Positions 9,382 to 18,812 of a DNA stretch of 64,000 bases are shown in pieces. The notes under the pieces were generated by a model, which worked only from the letters and a program-made list of their open reading frames with translations, was not told where the DNA came from and ran no database searches. The DNA comes from Stenotrophomonas sp. WZN-1. GTDB taxonomy: Bacteria; Pseudomonadota; Gammaproteobacteria; Xanthomonadales; Xanthomonadaceae. The stretch lies in assembly GCF_002192255.1 (NCBI RefSeq), contig NZ_CP021768.1:3490001-3554000 (forward strand). The letters run 5' to 3'. Within the stretch, counting starts at the first letter, position 1. Each line of letters opens with the position of its first letter. Position numbers and translations under genes: made by a program.

Positions 9382-10742
9382 GTCGTCTGGTAGTGGTTTC
9401 AAACCGCGTGGCCGTGCCGGGTGAAAATCGTGCCGGCGGCCTGGCCGTCGGCCTGCTGGCCGCGCTGAAGGAGCGCGGCGGCATGTGGTTCGGCTGGAGT
9501 GGCAAAAGCGTGCGCGAGGGTAGTGGCACGCTGCACACGCAGAAGGACGGCGACATCGAGTTCGTCACCCTGGACCTGAGCAAGCGCGAGGTCGATGGCT
9601 ACTACAACGGCTTCGCCAACCGCACGCTGTGGCCGCTGCTGCACTTCCGCCTCGATCTGGTCGACTACGACCGTGGCACCCGCGAGACCTATCACAAGGT
9701 CAATGCGCTGTTCGCCGACAAGCTCGCGCCGCTGCTGCGCGAAGATGACATCGTCTGGATCCACGACTACCACCTGATCCCGCTTGGCGCGCTGCTGCGC
9801 GAGCGTGGCATCGGCTGCCGCATCGGCTTCTTCCTGCACATCCCGATGCCGTCGGCCGACCTGCTGCAGGCGATGCCGGACCACCTGCGCCTGTTCTCCG
9901 CCCTGTATGCCTACGATCTGGTCGGTTTCCAGACCCAGCGCGATGCCGATCGCTTCCAGACCTACCTGCGCCTGTTCGGCGGTGGCCGCGTACTCGACAA
10001 CGGCGAACTGGAAGCACCGGGCGGGCGCCGTTTCCGCGCCGCGGCCTTCCCGATCGGCATCGACACCGAACTGATCGCACGCCAGGCCGGCACCGCCGCC
10101 ACCAAGGCCGCCGTAAAGAACCTGCGCGCCAGCCTGCGTGATCGCCAGCTGGCGATCGGCGTCGATCGCCTGGATTATTCCAAGGGCCTGCCCGAACGCT
10201 TCCTCGGCTTCGAACGGTATCTTGAGCGCCATCCCGACCAGCGCGGCTCGCTGACCTACCTGCAGATCGCTCCGGTCTCGCGCGGCGATGTCACCGAGTA
10301 CCGGCAGCTGCGCAGCCAGCTGGAGCAGATCGCCGGCCACATCAACGGTGGCCACGCCGAGCCTGACTGGACACCGCTGCGCTACGTCAACCAGAACTTC
10401 ACCCATGCCACCCTCACTGGTTTCTACCGAGCGGCGGCCGTCGGCCTGGTCACGCCGCTGCGCGATGGCATGAACCTGGTGGCCAAGGAATACGTAGCCT
10501 CGCAGGACCCGGAGGATCCCGGCGTGCTGGTGCTGTCGCTGCTGGCCGGTGCCGCCGACGAGATGAAGCAGGCGCTGCTGGTGAATCCGCACGACCTGGA
10601 CGGCGTGGCCGACGCCATCGCCACCGCGGCAACCATGTCGCTGCACAGGCGCAAGGAACGCTGGCACGCGATGATGGAGCACCTGCGCACTTACGACATC
10701 AACCACTGGCGACGCAGCTACCTGGACGCACTGGAAGGTTGA
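9378..10742 (+). CDS. otsA: Trehalose-6-phosphate synthase, OtsA
   Basis: A GT20 glycosyltransferase that joins UDP-glucose and glucose-6-phosphate to form trehalose-6-phosphate. It has 454 residues. Landmarks are [10 protein letters not shown] at the start, [53 protein letters not shown] near residue 270, and [16 protein letters not shown] near the C terminus, all expected for OtsA. The start is GTG at 9378, in a GTGA overlap with the GH15 stop and preceded by CAGGAGG at 9367-9373, so translation is probably coupled. OtsB is the first gene of the same operon. GTAG repeats follow the stop. Confidence 0.93.
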   Translation: MSRLVVVSNRVAVPGENRAGGLAVGLLAALKERGGMWFGWSGKSVREGSGTLHTQKDGDIEFVTLDLSKREVDGYYNGFANRTLWPLLHFRLDLVDYDRGTRETYHKVNALFADKLAPLLREDDIVWIHDYHLIPLGALLRERGIGCRIGFFLHIPMPSADLLQAMPDHLRLFSALYAYDLVGFQTQRDADRFQTYLRLFGGGRVLDNGELEAPGGRRFRAAAFPIGIDTELIARQAGTAATKAAVKNLRASLRDRQLAIGVDRLDYSKGLPERFLGFERYLERHPDQRGSLTYLQIAPVSRGDVTEYRQLRSQLEQIAGHINGGHAEPDWTPLRYVNQNFTHATLTGFYRAAAVGLVTPLRDGMNLVAKEYVASQDPEDPGVLVLSLLAGAADEMKQALLVNPHDLDGVADAIATAATMSLHRRKERWHAMMEHLRTYDINHWRRSYLDALEG

Positions 10743-10755
10743 GGCACGCGTTCCT

Positions 10756-10876
10756 GTAGCCGAGCCATGCTCGGCTGCATTTTGTAGAGTCGAGCTTGCT
10801 CAACTGTTGTCGGCAGGCAGTCAAGCAAGCTCGACGCTACAGGGAATGCCAGCCGAGCATGGGCTCGGCTCTACAA
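10756..10876. repeat. SMAG-type repeat cluster after otsA
   Basis: Three GTAG palindromes in a row: GTAGCCGAGCCATGCTCGGC at 10757, GTAGAGTCGAGCTTGCTC near 10793 with its partner GAGCAAGCTCGACGCTAC-like copy near 10826, and GCCGAGCATGGGCTCGGCTC ending in CTAC near 10875. They sit between the convergent ends of otsA and the DCC gene and may serve both as a bidirectional end structure. Confidence 0.65.
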
Positions 10877-10883
10877 CAGGCGG

Positions 10884-11321
10884 TCAATCCAAAAACCGCC
10901 CAGCCTGCTCGGGTGCGGGCAGATGGCAGGCGTCATGCCGCCCGAACCAGCGATAGCGGTTGCGCGCCAGCGCGCGGTACGCCGCGTCGCGCAAGCCGCG
11001 CGGCAGCGCCTTCAGTACGCCGCTCAGGCGCCAGGCGCCGCCCAGCCCCGCCAGTACGCGCAGGATGGCATCGGTATCGGTCCAGGCGCCCTGCGCGTCC
11101 AGCAGCAGGAACGACGCGGGATCCTGCGGGTCCAACCCGTGCGAACGCAGCAGCGCACTGCCCTGCTCGCCCTGCATCGCCGCAAAGCGGTAGCGCCCTC
11201 TGCGGTCGAAACGCAGCAGGAAGCGCACCCAGCGGTTGCACAGTGCGCACACGCCATCGAACACGATCACCGCGCTGCCAGCCTCGGCGGTGCCGTCACT
11301 GCGGTTCGAGCCAGCCTTCAT
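10884..11321 (-). CDS. DUF393 / DCC-family thiol oxidoreductase-like protein
   Basis: A 145-residue protein with the DCC signature VFDGVCALCNRWVRFLLRFD near residue 20, where D, C and C define the family (DUF393). Members are predicted thiol-disulfide oxidoreductases with a thioredoxin-like CxxC pair; the reaction and partner are not established. The C-terminal part (GLRDAAYRALARNRYRWFG) is also typical. It is the last gene of a leftward cluster (rluD-pgeF-DUF4166-DCC); its start lies inside the end of the DUF4166 gene, a 26-base overlap. Confidence 0.85.
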   Translation of the reverse strand: MKAGSNRSDGTAEAGSAVIVFDGVCALCNRWVRFLLRFDRRGRYRFAAMQGEQGSALLRSHGLDPQDPASFLLLDAQGAWTDTDAILRVLAGLGGAWRLSGVLKALPRGLRDAAYRALARNRYRWFGRHDACHLPAPEQAGRFLD

Positions 11322-11802
11322 AGCGGATCAGGGCTCCGGCCCAGGGCAGCGTCACATCGACCAGGAAAGTGTAACGCTCGCCCTGCCAGGCTTCACGGCA
11401 GCGCACACCACCAAACCAGCGCCTCGGCAGCGGCAACAGCCCGAACGCCCAGACCCGCCGCACCGACCAGTCGATGCCACCCTCGCGGGCCTGCAGGTCG
11501 AACTCGAACCGCACCGCACCCAATTGCTCGCGCAGAAACCCTTCGTGCGCCCACAGCCGCGACACCATCGGCCAGCAGCCAAACCGCCGCGCCCACTGCT
11601 CGCCCTCCCCACGTGCACTGAACGCCACTTCGGTGGGCAGCGCGTCGCCGTCCTTCGGCAACCGCGCCAACGCGGCCAGCAGCGGCACCAGCCAGTGCCG
11701 TCCCCTCACGATGCGCGCCTGCCCAACGTAGCGGCAGGGCAACGGCGCGGCATGCAGGGCCTGTACCGGCGCTGCCAGGGTGGCGAAGGCCGGCCCCAGC
11801 AC
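11296..11802 (-). CDS. DUF4166 domain protein
   Basis: A protein of about 168 residues from a GTG at 11802. The sequence (MLGPAFATLAAPVQALH, then GEGEQWARRF and FEFDLQAREGG) fits DUF4166, which is often found fused to or next to DCC or dehydrogenase domains. The frame is open upstream with LTPPLFARV before the GTG, which also fits the family, so a non-standard start inside the pgeF end is possible. It overlaps the DCC gene by 26 bases and follows pgeF closely, so the three are probably co-transcribed. Function unknown. Confidence 0.75.
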   Translation of the reverse strand: MLGPAFATLAAPVQALHAAPLPCRYVGQARIVRGRHWLVPLLAALARLPKDGDALPTEVAFSARGEGEQWARRFGCWPMVSRLWAHEGFLREQLGAVRFEFDLQAREGGIDWSVRRVWAFGLLPLPRRWFGGVRCREAWQGERYTFLVDVTLPWAGALIRYEGWLEPQ

Positions 11803-11822
11803 GCGCGCGAACAGCGGCGGGG

Positions 11823-12596
11823 TCAGGGCGCGATCCAGGCCAGGGTCGCCATGCGCCCGGTACGACGGTCGCGCCGGTGCGAATACAGGTCAGGATCGGC
11901 CATGGTCGACACCGTGCCGCCATACACCTGCGCCGGGTCCATCCCCGCCGCCTGCAAGCGCTGCCGCGCCAGCCCGAACAGGTCCACCTTCCAGTGGCCT
12001 GCGCGGGTGGCCACGAACGCCGCCTCGGCGGCCGGATCATGCCCGACGAAGGCGTGGTAGACCTCCTCGCCGATCTCGTAGTCGGCCGGCCCGGCGGCCG
12101 GCCCCAGCCAGGCCCGCAGCTGCGCAGGCGGCGTCTGCATGGCGGCCACCGTGGCCTCCAGCATGCCGTCGGCCAGCCCACGCCAACCTGCATGGGCCGC
12201 GCCCACCTCGCTGCCATCGGCCGCAGCAAACACCACCGGCAGGCAGTCGGCGGTCAGGATCGCCAGCACCACGCCCGGCACCGAAGTCACCGCAGCGTCG
12301 GCCACCGGTTCGCTGGCGCCGGCCACCGGCGGCGCGGTGAAGCGCAGCACGGTGCTGCTGTGCACCTGGCGCAGCCAATGCGGTGCCGAGGGCAGCGCCA
12401 GACCCTGCTGCAGCAGCTGGCGGTTGTGTTCCACATTGGCGGGGGTATCACCATCGGCCGCGTGCCGGTTGCCCAGGTTGAACTGCGCGAACGGCGCCGG
12501 CGAAATGCCCGCACCGTGCCGACGCGTGGTCAGCGCATGGACGCCCGGAGGTGCCGGCCAGTCCGCCTGCAGCAACGGCAGCGCGGCCGCCATCAC
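11823..12596 (-). CDS. pgeF: Peptidoglycan editing factor / laccase-domain protein, PgeF
   Basis: A 257-residue member of the YfiH/PgeF family, long labelled polyphenol oxidase; in E. coli PgeF removes misincorporated residues from peptidoglycan precursors. The metal-binding residues are visible: His in LRQVHSSTV, Cys in [12 protein letters not shown], and His in [13 protein letters not shown] (about residues 78, 118 and 135). It starts 4 bases inside the rluD end, as in E. coli, where rluD and yfiH are adjacent. A preceding rluD and a divergent bamD complete the same conserved neighbourhood. Confidence 0.9.
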   Translation of the reverse strand: MMAAALPLLQADWPAPPGVHALTTRRHGAGISPAPFAQFNLGNRHAADGDTPANVEHNRQLLQQGLALPSAPHWLRQVHSSTVLRFTAPPVAGASEPVADAAVTSVPGVVLAILTADCLPVVFAAADGSEVGAAHAGWRGLADGMLEATVAAMQTPPAQLRAWLGPAAGPADYEIGEEVYHAFVGHDPAAEAAFVATRAGHWKVDLFGLARQRLQAAGMDPAQVYGGTVSTMADPDLYSHRRDRRTGRMATLAWIAP

Positions 12597-13582
12597 CAGC
12601 GATCCCGCTCGCGGGCAGCGAAGGCTTCGCTGTCTTCGCGCAGCACCTTCATCAGGTGCAGCATGTCCTCCGGCACCGGCGCGGTATTGCGCACCGGCTC
12701 ACCGGTGATCGGGTGCATGAACTCCAGGGTCTCGGCGTGCAGGGCCTGGCGCTTGAAGCCGCGCAGCGCAGCCACCAGCTCGTCGCTGGCGCCCTTGGGC
12801 AGCTTCAGCGCGCCGCCGTACAGCGGGTCACCGATGATCGGGTGGCGCACGTGCGCCATGTGCACGCGGATCTGGTGGGTACGGCCGGTTTCCAGGCGGC
12901 ACTCCAGCGCGGTGTGCGCACGGAAGCGCTCGCGCAGGCGGTAATGGGTCACCGCTTCCTTGCCGTCCTCGCGCACCGCCATCTTCAGGCGGTCGCGCGG
13001 GTGGCGGTCGATCGGGGCATCGGCGGTACCGCCGGCCACCAGCGCGCCCATCACGATGGCCAGGTACTGGCGGTGCACGTCACGGGCCGCCAGCTGCTCG
13101 ACCAGCGCGGTCTGCGCTTCCAGGGTCTTGGCCACCACCATCACGCCGCTGGTGTCCTTGTCCAGGCGGTGCACGATGCCCGCGCGCGGCAGCACCGCCA
13201 CCGACGGGTCGCGGAACAGCAGGGCGTTGACCAGGGTGCCGCTGTGGTTGCCGGCACCGGGGTGGACCACCAGGCCGACCGGCTTGTTGATCACCAGCAC
13301 GTGCTCGTCCTCGAACAGCACGTCCAGCGGGATGTCCTCCGGCTGGGCGTCGGTCTGGGTTTCCAGCACCACCTGGAGGGTCACCACCTCGCCGCCGCGC
13401 AGCGGATCGCGCGGGCGCACCTGGGCGCCGTCCAGCAGGACGTCACCGGACTTGATCCACTCGGTCAGGCGCGAACGCGAGTATTCGGGGAACAGTTCGG
13501 CCACGACGGCGTCGAAACGGCGGCCGGCAGCGGTGTCGGGGACGATGGCTTGGCGGGCCGATTCAGAGGGTTGTTCAGACAT
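12593..13582 (-). CDS. rluD: 23S rRNA pseudouridine synthase RluD
   Basis: RluD makes the pseudouridines of helix 69 of 23S rRNA (1911, 1915 and 1917 in E. coli), needed for ribosome assembly and function. From the ATG at 13582 it has 329 residues. An S4 RNA-binding domain covers roughly residues 15-80 ([18 protein letters not shown]). The catalytic aspartate is in [19 protein letters not shown] near residue 140. [19 protein letters not shown] completes the RluA-type core. It is divergent from bamD and overlaps pgeF, the conserved E. coli arrangement. The other RluA-family members (RluC, TruC) are less likely because of this context. Confidence 0.92.
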   Translation of the reverse strand: MSEQPSESARQAIVPDTAAGRRFDAVVAELFPEYSRSRLTEWIKSGDVLLDGAQVRPRDPLRGGEVVTLQVVLETQTDAQPEDIPLDVLFEDEHVLVINKPVGLVVHPGAGNHSGTLVNALLFRDPSVAVLPRAGIVHRLDKDTSGVMVVAKTLEAQTALVEQLAARDVHRQYLAIVMGALVAGGTADAPIDRHPRDRLKMAVREDGKEAVTHYRLRERFRAHTALECRLETGRTHQIRVHMAHVRHPIIGDPLYGGALKLPKGASDELVAALRGFKRQALHAETLEFMHPITGEPVRNTAPVPEDMLHLMKVLREDSEAFAARERDRW

Positions 13583-13695
13583 GGCAGGGGGCATTCTTTG
13601 AAATTTTGGGGTCCCGGCGGCCGGTTTCAGTCGCTGGACAGGACACTAGGCTATCATCGACCCTTCGTATTCCAGCCGCGTCCCGCCTCGACCCC

Positions 13696-14583
13696 ATGAT
13701 CCGACGCTCCGCCATGCTCTCCGCGCCCGTCCGCCTCACCGCCCTGCTGCTGGTGCTGGTCATCGCCGCCACCGGCTGCCACCGCGGCGCCAAGAAGGGT
13801 GATCGCCCCGATGAAGGCGTGCCGGTCGAACAGCTGTACGAGAAAAGCCACAAGCTGATGCAGGGCGGCAACTGGAGCGGCGCCGAGGCCAGCTTCCGCC
13901 GCCTGGTGGCCCAGTATCCGTACGGTCCGTACACCGAGCAGGCGATGATCGAAACCGCCTACGCCCAGTACAAGGCCGGCAAGCACGATGACGCGGTGTC
14001 CAGCATCGACCGCTTCATCCGTACCTACCCGACCCACCGCAACATTGCCTATCTGTACTACCTGCGCGGCCTGGCCAACTCCAACCGCAGTACGGTTTTC
14101 CTGCGCCGCGTATGGTCGCTGGATGCCAGCCGCCGCGATCTGTCCACGCCGCACCAGGCGTACTCGGACTTCAACATCGTGGTTGATCGTTACCCGAACA
14201 GCCGCTACGCCGCCGATGCGCGCCAGCGCATGCTGGAGCTGCGTGACGTGTTCGCCCAGCACGAGCTGGACAACGCCCTGTACTACATGCGCCGCGGCGC
14301 CTGGGTCTCGGCCGTGGGCCGCGCCAACTACCTGCTGGAAACCTACCCGCAGAGCGCCTTCCAGTACGACGCCGTAGCCGTGCTGGCCGATTCCTACACC
14401 CACCTGGGTAACAAGACCCTGGCCGACGACGCCCGTCGCGTCCTGCAGCTGAACCAGCCGGACCACCCGTGGCTGGAAGGCAAGTGGCCGAAGTACCCGT
14501 GGATGATCCGCAAGCTGAACCCGTTCGCCGGCGAGAAGTCCGCCAGCACCGGCCAGCGCAACGCGCGACTGGAAAAGAAGTAA
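13696..14583 (+). CDS. bamD: Outer-membrane assembly lipoprotein BamD
   Basis: The essential TPR lipoprotein of the BAM complex that inserts beta-barrel proteins into the outer membrane. From the ATG at 13696 it has 295 residues. The signal peptide ends in a lipobox (VIAATGC). Tetratricopeptide helices follow: LYEKSHKLMQGGNWSGAEAS, YGPYTEQAMIETAYAQYKAG, then IAYLYYLRGLAN and AYSDFNIVVDRYPNSRYA. A second in-frame ATG at 13714 is an alternative start. It is divergent from rluD, the usual gammaproteobacterial order. A clear terminator follows 3 bases after the stop. Confidence 0.93.
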   Translation: MIRRSAMLSAPVRLTALLLVLVIAATGCHRGAKKGDRPDEGVPVEQLYEKSHKLMQGGNWSGAEASFRRLVAQYPYGPYTEQAMIETAYAQYKAGKHDDAVSSIDRFIRTYPTHRNIAYLYYLRGLANSNRSTVFLRRVWSLDASRRDLSTPHQAYSDFNIVVDRYPNSRYAADARQRMLELRDVFAQHELDNALYYMRRGAWVSAVGRANYLLETYPQSAFQYDAVAVLADSYTHLGNKTLADDARRVLQLNQPDHPWLEGKWPKYPWMIRKLNPFAGEKSASTGQRNARLEKK

Positions 14584-14586
14584 GAG

Positions 14587-14612
14587 AGGGCCCCGAAAGG
14601 GGCCTTTTCTTT
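14587..14612 (+). terminator. Intrinsic terminator after bamD
   Basis: GGGCCCC-GAAA-GGGGCC followed by TTTTCTTT gives a short GC-rich hairpin and U-tract immediately after the bamD stop. Confidence 0.85.
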
Positions 14613-14772
14613 GTCTGCAGATCCACGCCATGCGTGGATGATTCGTGCGCCAATGGACCACGACACTAGGAATGCTACGAATCCCCGGCGGATGCGACGC
14701 CGGTCGCAACCCGCCCGGGCGAGGCGCTCCACACTGCGGCGCAACGGCCATTCCGGCCGTCAAGGAGCGCCC

Positions 14773-15975
14773 ATGTCCCCACTGCCCCTTCGTTTCCGGC
14801 CTTTCTCGTGCGTCATCGCCAGCGCCCTGCTGGCGCTGTCGTCGGCCCCCCTGACAGCTGCACCGGTCGCACCGGGCGACCTGCTGTCTGCTGCCCCCTA
14901 TCGCGCGTCATGGGTGCCGTCCAAGGCCGCGCAGGCTTACAAACTGCACTACCGCACCCCGGACCATCGCGGCCAGCTGGCCGAAGGCACTGGCCTGCTG
15001 TACCTGCCCGCCGGCGCGGCACCTGCTGGCGGATGGCCGGTGGTGTCCTGGGCACATGGCACCCAGGGCATTGCGGATCGCTGTGCGCCCTCGGTGTCCG
15101 GCCCCTACCAGCCCGAACGCGATGGGCGTTTCCTCGATCAGTTCCTGGCCCAGGGCTATGCGGTGGTCGCTGCGGACTACCAGGGGCTCGGAAGTCCAGG
15201 CGACCATGCCTATCTGCACGTCCGCACCGCCGCGCGCAATTCCATCGATCTGGTCAAGGCCAGCCGCCAGTACCTGGGCAACGCAACGCTGTCGCCACGC
15301 TGGGTCTCGGTCGGCCATTCGCAGGGAGGTGCCGCCGCGCTCACCGCAGGCCACATCGCACCCACCTATGGTGGTTCTTCCCTGCACTACCGCGGCAGCT
15401 TCACCACCGGTACGCCCACCGCAGTCGAGCTGACCGCGCTGGTGATGAAGCCCGACAACCGCACCGCCAATCCCGGCGCCCTCAATGCGTATCACGCGTA
15501 TCTGCTCGACGGGCTGCTGCAGGTCGCACCGCAGATCGATCGCGTCCTCAGCGACACGGGCCGCGCCCGCGTGGCAGTGGCACGCGAGCAGTGCCTGGGC
15601 GAATTGGCCACCACGCTGGACGGCGCGGACACCGGCAGCATGTTCACCGCACCGCTGACCGGCGTGCCGGGCATCTGGGCGGTGCTCTACGACTATCTCG
15701 GCGTACCCCGCCGCGGCTTCAGCCAACCGCTGATGCTGGGCCACGGCAGCGAGGACCGCGATGTGCCCTATCTGACCACCCTGCTGTATGCCGCAGGCCT
15801 GGCCCTGCGTGGCGAGCCGGTCGGGTTCCGGCGCTACCCGGTCGACCATCGCGGCACACTGGACGCAGCGGCGGCCGATGGCCTGGCGTTCGTGCGTGCA
15901 CGACTGGAGGATGGTCACTTCGACGAAGCCGCCGAAACCGCCGGCCTCGAACAACTGCTCGACGACGTTCGGTAG
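14773..15975 (+). CDS. Secreted lipase/esterase, alpha/beta hydrolase
   Basis: A 400-residue exported hydrolase. A signal peptide (hydrophobic CVIASALLALSSAPLTAA) is cut near residue 30. The nucleophile elbow is GHSQGGAAALTAG (about residue 187), the acid is probably in GHGSEDRDVPY near 320, and the histidine in DHRGTLDAA near 355. The layout is that of the secretory lipase family, with oxyanion segment SWAHGTQG and DYQGLGSPG. AAGGAG 6-11 bases upstream supports the ATG at 14773; the frame is open to 14611 only through repeat DNA. It likely cleaves lipids or other esters outside the cell or in the periplasm; the substrate is not known. Confidence 0.85.
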   Translation: MSPLPLRFRPFSCVIASALLALSSAPLTAAPVAPGDLLSAAPYRASWVPSKAAQAYKLHYRTPDHRGQLAEGTGLLYLPAGAAPAGGWPVVSWAHGTQGIADRCAPSVSGPYQPERDGRFLDQFLAQGYAVVAADYQGLGSPGDHAYLHVRTAARNSIDLVKASRQYLGNATLSPRWVSVGHSQGGAAALTAGHIAPTYGGSSLHYRGSFTTGTPTAVELTALVMKPDNRTANPGALNAYHAYLLDGLLQVAPQIDRVLSDTGRARVAVAREQCLGELATTLDGADTGSMFTAPLTGVPGIWAVLYDYLGVPRRGFSQPLMLGHGSEDRDVPYLTTLLYAAGLALRGEPVGFRRYPVDHRGTLDAAAADGLAFVRARLEDGHFDEAAETAGLEQLLDDVR

Positions 15976-16066
15976 ATCCATGCCATGCGTGGATGATCTT
16001 CGACCATCGTGCGGACCAAGGTCCGCACCCACCGGAGAGGGGCCAACGGCCGGCACTACCTGCCAA
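15972..16066. repeat. Mixed REP-like palindromes
   Basis: GTAGATCCATGCCATGCGTGGAT at the lipase stop, GCGGACCAAGGTCCGCACCCAC near 16011 and GGCCAACGGCCGGCACTACC near 16040. These three short palindrome types recur across this window (for example near 33,930 and 49,215). They fill the convergent gap between the lipase and nadE. Confidence 0.55.
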
Positions 16067-16074
16067 CCGCTGCC

Positions 16075-17709
16075 TCAGCCCTTGTAACCGTTGCTGATCG
16101 GGTAACGCCGCTCGCGGCCAAATGCGCGGCGCGAGACCTTCGGCCCCGGCGCGGCCTGGTGCCGCTTCCACTCGCTGATGCGCACCAGGCGCAGCACGCG
16201 GTCGACCACCGCCGCGTCGTAGCCGGCGGCCACGATCTCCGTGCGCGACTGCTCCTGGTCGATGTAGCGGTACAGGATGCCGTCCAGCACGTCATACGCC
16301 GGCAACGAATCCTGGTCCAGCTGGTTCTCGCGCAGCTCGGCCGACGGCGGGCGGCTGATCACCGCCGGCGGGATCACCGGCGCGCCGCCCACGGTATTGC
16401 GCCACTTGGACAGGCCGAACACCTCGGTCTTGTACAGATCCTTCAGCGGCGCATAGCCACCGCACATGTCGCCGTAGATGGTGGCGTAGCCGACCGCATA
16501 CTCGCTCTTGTTGCCGGTGGTCAGCAGCAGGCCACCGAACTTGTTGGCCAGCGCCATCAGGATCACGCCACGGCTGCGCGACTGCAGGTTCTCTTCGGTC
16601 ACGTCCGGCGCGGTGCCCTCGAACATCGGCGCCAACGCTTCCATCAGGCCCTTGAATGCCGGCTCGATCGACACCGCCTCCAGCTTCACGCCCAGCGCCT
16701 GGCACTGCTCGGCCGCCAGGTCGTTGGACAGGCCCGCGGTGTAGCGCGAGGGCAGGCGCACGGCGGTCACGTTTTCCGCGCCCATCGCGTCCACCGCCAT
16801 GGCCAGCACGATCGCCGAGTCGATGCCGCCGGACAAGCCCAGCCACACCTTCTTGAAGCCGTTCTTGCGGCAATAGTCCTGGATGCCACGGGTCACCGCG
16901 CGCCAGGCCAGCGCGTCCATGCTCTCGTCGCCGTCGTCCATCCACACGTGCGGCATGAAGCGGCGGGTTTCACCGTCGTACTCCACCACCAGCCACTGGT
17001 CGACGAAGGCGGCGGCGGCCGGGTGCACCGTGCCGTCACCGTCGGCCACCACCGAAGCGCCGTCGAACACCAGCGCGTCCTGGCCGCCGACCACGTTGAG
17101 ATAGGCGATCGCCGCCCCGCTTTCGCGGGTGCGCGCGGCCAGCACCGCGTCACGCTGCGCGTGCTTGCCACGCTCGTAGGGCGAAGCATTCGGCACCACC
17201 ACCAGCTGTGCACCGGCGCGCATGGTGTCGGCCAGCGGCTCGGCAAACCACAGGTCCTCGCAGATCAGCAGGCCGACCGGAATGCCGTTGACCTCGAACA
17301 CGCAGCTGCCGCCATCCGGATCGACGTCGAAGTAGCGGCGCTCGTCGAACACCGCGTAGTTGGGCAGCTCGCGCTTGCGGTAGGTCCGCTCCACCAGGCC
17401 ATCACGCAACACGCTGGCGGCGTTGTAGACCACCGCGCCGGCGGCCTGCGGCCAGCCGACCACGGCGGTGATGCCACGGCAGGCGGCAGCGATGCGGGCC
17501 ATCGCCTGCTCGCACTCGTACAGGAAGCCCGGGCGCAGCAGCAGGTCTTCCGGCGGGTAGCCGCTCACCGCCAGCTCGGGGAACATCACCAGCTCGGCGC
17601 CGTACTCATCGCGCGCCTGGCCGATCATCTCGATGATGCGCTCAGTGTTGCCGGCGACATCGCCGACCGGGAAGTCGAACTGCGCCATCGCGATGCGGAT
17701 CGAAGCCAT
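16075..17709 (-). CDS. nadE: Glutamine-dependent NAD+ synthetase, NadE
   Basis: The last step of NAD biosynthesis: deamido-NAD+ plus ATP plus glutamine (or ammonia) to NAD+. The 544-residue protein has two domains. The N-terminal nitrilase-type glutaminase has Glu in MFPELAVSGYPPEDLL, Lys in YRKRELPNY, and Cys in VGLLICEDLWF (about residues 45, 115, 150). The C-terminal synthetase has the PP-loop WLGLSGGIDSAIVLAMA near residue 278 and LLTTGNKSEYAVGYATIYGD. The ATG at 17709 starts MASIRIAMAQFDFPVGD, the usual nitrilase-fold opening; the open frame upstream is not credible. It is monocistronic between the lipase and sucD. Confidence 0.94.
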   Translation of the reverse strand: MASIRIAMAQFDFPVGDVAGNTERIIEMIGQARDEYGAELVMFPELAVSGYPPEDLLLRPGFLYECEQAMARIAAACRGITAVVGWPQAAGAVVYNAASVLRDGLVERTYRKRELPNYAVFDERRYFDVDPDGGSCVFEVNGIPVGLLICEDLWFAEPLADTMRAGAQLVVVPNASPYERGKHAQRDAVLAARTRESGAAIAYLNVVGGQDALVFDGASVVADGDGTVHPAAAAFVDQWLVVEYDGETRRFMPHVWMDDGDESMDALAWRAVTRGIQDYCRKNGFKKVWLGLSGGIDSAIVLAMAVDAMGAENVTAVRLPSRYTAGLSNDLAAEQCQALGVKLEAVSIEPAFKGLMEALAPMFEGTAPDVTEENLQSRSRGVILMALANKFGGLLLTTGNKSEYAVGYATIYGDMCGGYAPLKDLYKTEVFGLSKWRNTVGGAPVIPPAVISRPPSAELRENQLDQDSLPAYDVLDGILYRYIDQEQSRTEIVAAGYDAAVVDRVLRLVRISEWKRHQAAPGPKVSRRAFGRERRYPISNGYKG

Positions 17710-17855
17710 GGGATTCCAGCCTGTGGTTGCAATGCGCCCATTGTAGCGCCGCGCCATGCGCGCGCCGGGCGCGCCCACTGCGTGGACAGCCCCGGCTCAG
17801 TAGATCCACGCCACGCGTGGATGGGCTTGCCCGGATGGCCGGGCGCAAGATGCAG

Positions 17856-17885
17856 AAAGGCCGCCCGGAGGCGGCCCTTCTGTTT
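17856..17885 (-). terminator. Intrinsic terminator after sucD
   Basis: Read on the minus strand, GGGCCGCCTCCGGGCGGCC followed by TTTCTGC forms a stem-loop with a weak U-tract just past the sucD stop. A GTAG palindrome (GTAGATCCACGCCACGCGTG, near 17811) lies beyond it. Confidence 0.7.
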
Positions 17886-17916
17886 AGAGCGTGCCGGCCG
17901 AGGGCCGGCAACACTC

Positions 17917-18792
17917 TTATTTCACCAGCTTGGCGATGGCAGCGCCCAGGTCGCCCGGCGAACGGACGGTGACGACGCCAGCGGCTTCCATCGCGGCGAA
18001 CTTGCCTTCGGCAGTACCCTTGCCGCCCGAAGCAATCGCACCGGCGTGGCCCATGCGCTTGCCGGCCGGAGCCGACGCACCGGCGATGAAACCGACGACC
18101 GGCTTCTTCACGTGGTTCTTGATGTACTCGGCGCCGGCTTCTTCGGCGTCACCGCCGATTTCGCCCACCATGATGATGCCTTCGGTCTGCGGATCTTCGT
18201 TGAACAGCTTCAGGCAGTCGACGAAGTTCAGGCCGTTGATCGGGTCACCACCGATGCCGATGCAGGTGGACTGGCCCAGGCCGACTTCGGTGGTCTGCTT
18301 GACCGCTTCATAGGTCAGGGTGCCCGAACGCGACACGATACCGATCTTGCCCGGCTGGTGGATGTGGCCCGGCATGATGCCGATCTTGCACTCACCCGGG
18401 GTGATGACGCCCGGGCAGTTCGGCCCGATCAGCACGGTGTCCGGATGCGAACGGGTCAGCACGTTCTTGACGCGCAGCATGTCCAGCACCGGGATGCCTT
18501 CGGTGATGCAGACGATGACCTTGATGCCGGCAGCAGCGGCTTCCAGGATCGCGTCGGCCGCGTACGGCGGCGGCACGTAGATGACCGAAGCGTTGGCGCC
18601 GGTGCTCTGCACGGCGTCGGCAACGGTATTGAAGACCGGCAGGTCGATGTGGGTGGTGCCCCCCTTGCCCGGGGTCACGCCGCCAACAACCTGGGTGCCG
18701 TACTCAATCATCTGAGTGGCGTGGAAGGTGCCCTGCTGGCCGGTGAAGCCCTGCACGATCACCTTGGTGTTCTTGTTAATCAAAACAGACAT
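17917..18792 (-). CDS. sucD: Succinyl-CoA synthetase alpha subunit, SucD
   Basis: With SucC it interconverts succinyl-CoA and succinate while making ATP in the TCA cycle. It has 291 residues (E. coli 289). The N-terminal CoA-binding Rossmann domain starts [18 protein letters not shown]. The phosphorylated histidine is in the [18 protein letters not shown] segment near residue 250. GNCPGVI-type residues ([18 protein letters not shown]) are present near 120. It follows sucC by 20 bases on the same strand, and a terminator follows. Confidence 0.96.
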   Translation of the reverse strand: MSVLINKNTKVIVQGFTGQQGTFHATQMIEYGTQVVGGVTPGKGGTTHIDLPVFNTVADAVQSTGANASVIYVPPPYAADAILEAAAAGIKVIVCITEGIPVLDMLRVKNVLTRSHPDTVLIGPNCPGVITPGECKIGIMPGHIHQPGKIGIVSRSGTLTYEAVKQTTEVGLGQSTCIGIGGDPINGLNFVDCLKLFNEDPQTEGIIMVGEIGGDAEEAGAEYIKNHVKKPVVGFIAGASAPAGKRMGHAGAIASGGKGTAEGKFAAMEAAGVVTVRSPGDLGAAIAKLVK

Positions 18793-18812
18793 GGGAATTC
18801 CTTGGTGTCGAA

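Noticed and set aside
6985..9402. An 805-codon open frame on the minus strand opposite otsB and GH15
   Set aside because: No domain can be recognised; otsB and GH15 carry full motifs in the other direction.
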